A model generated the notes under the pieces. It made no database searches. It saw only the letters and a program-made list of their open reading frames with translations, and was not told where the DNA came from. From AWTP1-13 sp963797005 (lineage in GTDB: Bacteria; Pseudomonadota; Alphaproteobacteria; Rhizobiales; Hyphomicrobiaceae), in contig CAWCOF010000011.1 in assembly GCA_963797005.1 (NCBI GenBank), forward strand, positions 186,001-250,000: a stretch of 64,000 nt of DNA, read 5' to 3'. Shown here piece by piece: positions 61,958 through 64,000 of the stretch; position 1 is the stretch's first letter; every line of letters starts with the position of its first letter. The position numbers and the translations under genes were made by a program.

Positions 61958-62733
61958 GCGGAGGCCGAGGCAGGCGCCTTGGGCAGCGCGGCGCAGAGGC
62001 GCTCGAGCGTGGTGATGGTCGACTGGTCGATGCGCCCGTCGACCCGCTCGGGGCGGAAGTGGCGCTGGAAGGCGCGCACGACGAACTCGGTCCTGGGGTC
62101 GAAGCCGCCGGTCGGCTCTATGTCATAGCCGTAGCGCCCGAGCAGACCCTGCACCGCCGCCACCAACGGTCCGGCGGCATCGACGGCGATGCCAGGATCG
62201 GGCGGATCGACCGGCTCGGGCTCCACCCAGTGGCCGATGCCGGCTTGCGCCAACCGCGCCCAGGGAAACTTTTCGCCCGGGTCCTTCTTCCGCACGGGCG
62301 CCACGTCGGAATGGGCGAGCACGCGTGCCGGGACGATCTCGTGCCGGCCGATGATGTCCGTGGCCAGCGCCATCACCGCCGCCATCTGCGCGTTGGGAAA
62401 GTCGGGATAGCCCTGCTCGTGGCCCGGATTGTGGATCTCGATGCCGACGAACTCCGAGTTGATGTCGGTCTCGCCGGCCCACTTGGCGACGCCGGCATGC
62501 CAGGCGCGCATCTCCTCGGCGACCAGCTGCGTAATCCGCCCGGTCTCGTCGATGACGTAGTGGGCGGAAACCTTGCTCTCGGGCCGCGACAGCCAGTCGA
62601 TGGCACCGGCCGCGCTGGCAACCCCCGTATAATGCAGCAGCAGCATGGTCGGACGGCCGGTCCCCTTGCGCGGCCCGAAGTTGGGCGAAGGGTGCAGGGC
62701 AGCGACCAGCCCGGTATCCGGTGCGCCGATCAA
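61954..62733 (-). CDS. AmpD-like N-acetylmuramoyl-L-alanine amidase with peptidoglycan-binding domain
   Basis: A 259-residue amidase_2 enzyme. Zinc ligands are in MLLLHYTGVASA and RVLAHSDVAPVRKKDPG (His and Asp), with a possible catalytic Glu in VGIEIHNPGHEQG. The C-terminal 70 residues form a PG_binding_1 domain (VAAVQGLLGRYGYDIEPTGG). There is no signal peptide, so it probably cleaves cytoplasmic anhydro-muropeptides in wall recycling. That fits the AmpG-like permease at 14-15 kb. It overlaps both neighbouring genes by four bases. Confidence 0.9.
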   Translation of the reverse strand: MIGAPDTGLVAALHPSPNFGPRKGTGRPTMLLLHYTGVASAAGAIDWLSRPESKVSAHYVIDETGRITQLVAEEMRAWHAGVAKWAGETDINSEFVGIEIHNPGHEQGYPDFPNAQMAAVMALATDIIGRHEIVPARVLAHSDVAPVRKKDPGEKFPWARLAQAGIGHWVEPEPVDPPDPGIAVDAAGPLVAAVQGLLGRYGYDIEPTGGFDPRTEFVVRAFQRHFRPERVDGRIDQSTITTLERLCAALPKAPASASA

Positions 62734-63431
62734 AGCCCGCGTTCCTCGGCGATGGTCTCATACGCGGCGTTGATGGCGGCAAGCTTGCGCGTGGCCAGGT
62801 CGATGAACTCGGCCGGCACGCCGCTCGCCATCAGCCGGTCGGGATGGTTGTTGTTGACGAGCCGGCGGTACTGCGCCTTGATCTCCTCGTTGCTCGCACC
62901 GGGGTCGAGGCGCAGCACGTCATAGGGGCTGTCCCCATCCTTGATGAAGCGGGCGCGGAAGAAGCGGAACTCGCTGCCGGAGAAGCCGAAGCGATCCGAC
63001 ACCGCCTTGAGATACTCGTCCTCCTTCGGATGCAGCGCTCCGTCCGCCGCCGCGACGTGCATGAGGCCTTCGAGCACGTGCTGGAGCAGTCTCCTGTCGT
63101 CCTTGAGCAGGGCCGCGATCTGATCGGCGTAGGCCTCGTATCCCGCCACGTCCCGCTTGGCGAGATGGAAGACGCGCTCGACGTTTGCCGCCTCCTCGGG
63201 CGAGAAGCGGAAGACCTGGCGAAAGGCCTCGATCTCCAACGGCGAGACGACACCATCCGCCTTCGCCATCTTGGCGGCAAGCGCGATGACGGCAATGGTG
63301 AAGACGATGCTTTTTTCCGGTGCCGTGTCCGCGCGCCCGAGCCCGAGCACCCCGGCCAGCTCGTTGAGCACGCTGCCGCCGGCGTCGCCCACCGCTGTCG
63401 CCAGCCCCGAGATTTTCTGCCAAACGGTCAT
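62730..63431 (-). CDS. TerB/DnaJ-domain protein (DjlA-like)
   Basis: A 233-residue co-chaperone-like protein. Residues ~40-150 form a TerB-type helical domain (VFTIAVIALAAKMAKADGVV and HVLEGLMHVAAADGALHPKE, each with the DGxxxxxE pattern). Residues ~165-232 form a J domain (SPYDVLRLDPGASNEEIKAQ) with the HPD motif in NNNHPDRLMA, which should stimulate DnaK. There is no membrane segment as in E. coli DjlA. It overlaps the amidase gene by four bases and heads the operon. Confidence 0.9.
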   Translation of the reverse strand: MTVWQKISGLATAVGDAGGSVLNELAGVLGLGRADTAPEKSIVFTIAVIALAAKMAKADGVVSPLEIEAFRQVFRFSPEEAANVERVFHLAKRDVAGYEAYADQIAALLKDDRRLLQHVLEGLMHVAAADGALHPKEDEYLKAVSDRFGFSGSEFRFFRARFIKDGDSPYDVLRLDPGASNEEIKAQYRRLVNNNHPDRLMASGVPAEFIDLATRKLAAINAAYETIAEERGL

Positions 63432-63523
63432 GGCTCGATCATATCATGTGGTGGCGGGGACGATTGAATCCGCCGCATCGGCTCGCTAATCCCGATATCG
63501 TCTGGAATGTCAAGGCAAGGTCC

Positions 63524-64000
63524 ATGGAAGCGTCGGCAAGTGACGAGGTGTTGATCCGGCGCGAGGGCCGGGCGGGCCGCATTACCATGAACCGGCCGAA
63601 GGCTCTGAATGCCCTCACCCATCCCATGGTCGGCCGGATCTGGGAGGCGCTGCTTGCCTGGCAGGACGACCCCGCCGTCGAGCTGATCCTGCTCGACGGC
63701 GCCGGCGATCGCGCCCTGTGCGCCGGCGGCGACGTGCGCTCGCTCTACGACAGCCGGCACCAGGGCTCGGCCACCGCGCGCGGCTTCTGGCGCGACGAGT
63801 ACCGGCTCAACGCGCTGATCGGGCGCTACCCCAAGCCCTATGTGGCAATCCAGGACGGCATCGTCATGGGCGGCGGCATCGGGCTTTCGGCTCACGCGCG
63901 CCACCGCATCGTCACCGAGCGCTCCAGGCTTGCCATGCCGGAAACGGGCATCGGCCTCATCCCCGACGTCGGCGGCACCTGGCTGCTCGCGCACGCCCCC
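63524..64000 (+). CDS. Enoyl-CoA hydratase/isomerase family, probably 3-hydroxyisobutyryl-CoA hydrolase, 3' end outside window
   Basis: The first 159 residues of a crotonase-fold enzyme, cut by the right edge. It starts MEASASDEVLIRREGRAGRI, has TMNRPKALNALTHPMV, the oxyanion-hole segment ALCAGGDVRSLYD, and VMGGGIGLSAHARHRIVTE followed by MPETGIGLIPDVGGTWLLA. The last motif, with the Glu-Thr-Gly-Ile-Gly pattern, is typical of 3-hydroxyisobutyryl-CoA hydrolases of valine breakdown. Divergent from the DjlA-like gene. Confidence 0.87.
   Translation, partial: MEASASDEVLIRREGRAGRITMNRPKALNALTHPMVGRIWEALLAWQDDPAVELILLDGAGDRALCAGGDVRSLYDSRHQGSATARGFWRDEYRLNALIGRYPKPYVAIQDGIVMGGGIGLSAHARHRIVTERSRLAMPETGIGLIPDVGGTWLLAHAP

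Overview
The window looks like chromosome of a high-GC alphaproteobacterium of the Hyphomicrobiales (Rhizobiales) type. The evidence is a CcrM cell-cycle DNA methyltransferase, split b and b' subunits in the F0 ATP synthase operon, a two-subunit glycine decarboxylase (gcvPA and gcvPB) behind a tandem glycine riboswitch, an APH-type homoserine kinase, a tlpA gene divergent from argH, and a complete-looking cpa/tad Flp-pilus cluster. The genus cannot be told from the sequence. There is no phage, plasmid, CRISPR or insertion-sequence transposase.

Layout. 1-6.4 kb: tail of a CheR-PAS chemotaxis fusion, TlpA, argH, a small lipoprotein and lysA. 6.4-12 kb: solitary HicB-like protein, ABC-2 exporter, nnrS behind an FNR/NnrR-type box, decayed gene fragments, patatin-like lipase. 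12.3-23.3 kb: ccrM, GIY-YIG-like protein, AmpG-like permease, mutY, DUF721 protein, two DsbA-like oxidoreductases, smc, ParE-type toxin and antitoxin. 23.5-26.6 kb: atpI-atpB-atpE-atpF'-atpF. 26.6-33.3 kb: aminotransferase and the glycine cleavage operon gcvT-gcvH-gcvPA-gcvPB. 33.4-38.4 kb: small unknowns, an SDR, a lipoprotein, ispH-thrB-rnhA. 38.6-40.4 kb: an exported protein with ten 27-residue repeats. 40.4-52.1 kb: Flp pilus machinery. 52.3-64 kb: TetR regulator, PlsB-like acyltransferase, higBA, MFS and LLM-oxidoreductase genes, a hydratase, RNase P RNA, a FadL-like porin gene, a djlA-like/ampD-like/EamA operon, and the start of an enoyl-CoA hydratase-family gene.

Two themes cut across the genes. 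First, the window is rich in dispersed palindromic (REP-like) elements of several families. One lies inside the gcvPB reading frame and is translated as about 57 extra residues. Another forms three tandem 163-bp double-hairpin units between atpF' and atpF. Others lie between gcvH and gcvPA and between gcvPA and gcvPB. Second, many conserved genes (smc, mutY, gcvPA, cpaC, cpaE, an aminotransferase, an AmpG-like permease, the 27-residue-repeat gene) carry frame breaks, and each is repaired by removing a single base. This one-sided pattern points to residual insertion errors in the assembly, so these genes are annotated as one gene across the break.

The candidates for something new are the palindrome translated inside gcvPB, the hairpin array in the ATP synthase operon, and the 27-residue-repeat exported protein beside the pilus cluster.
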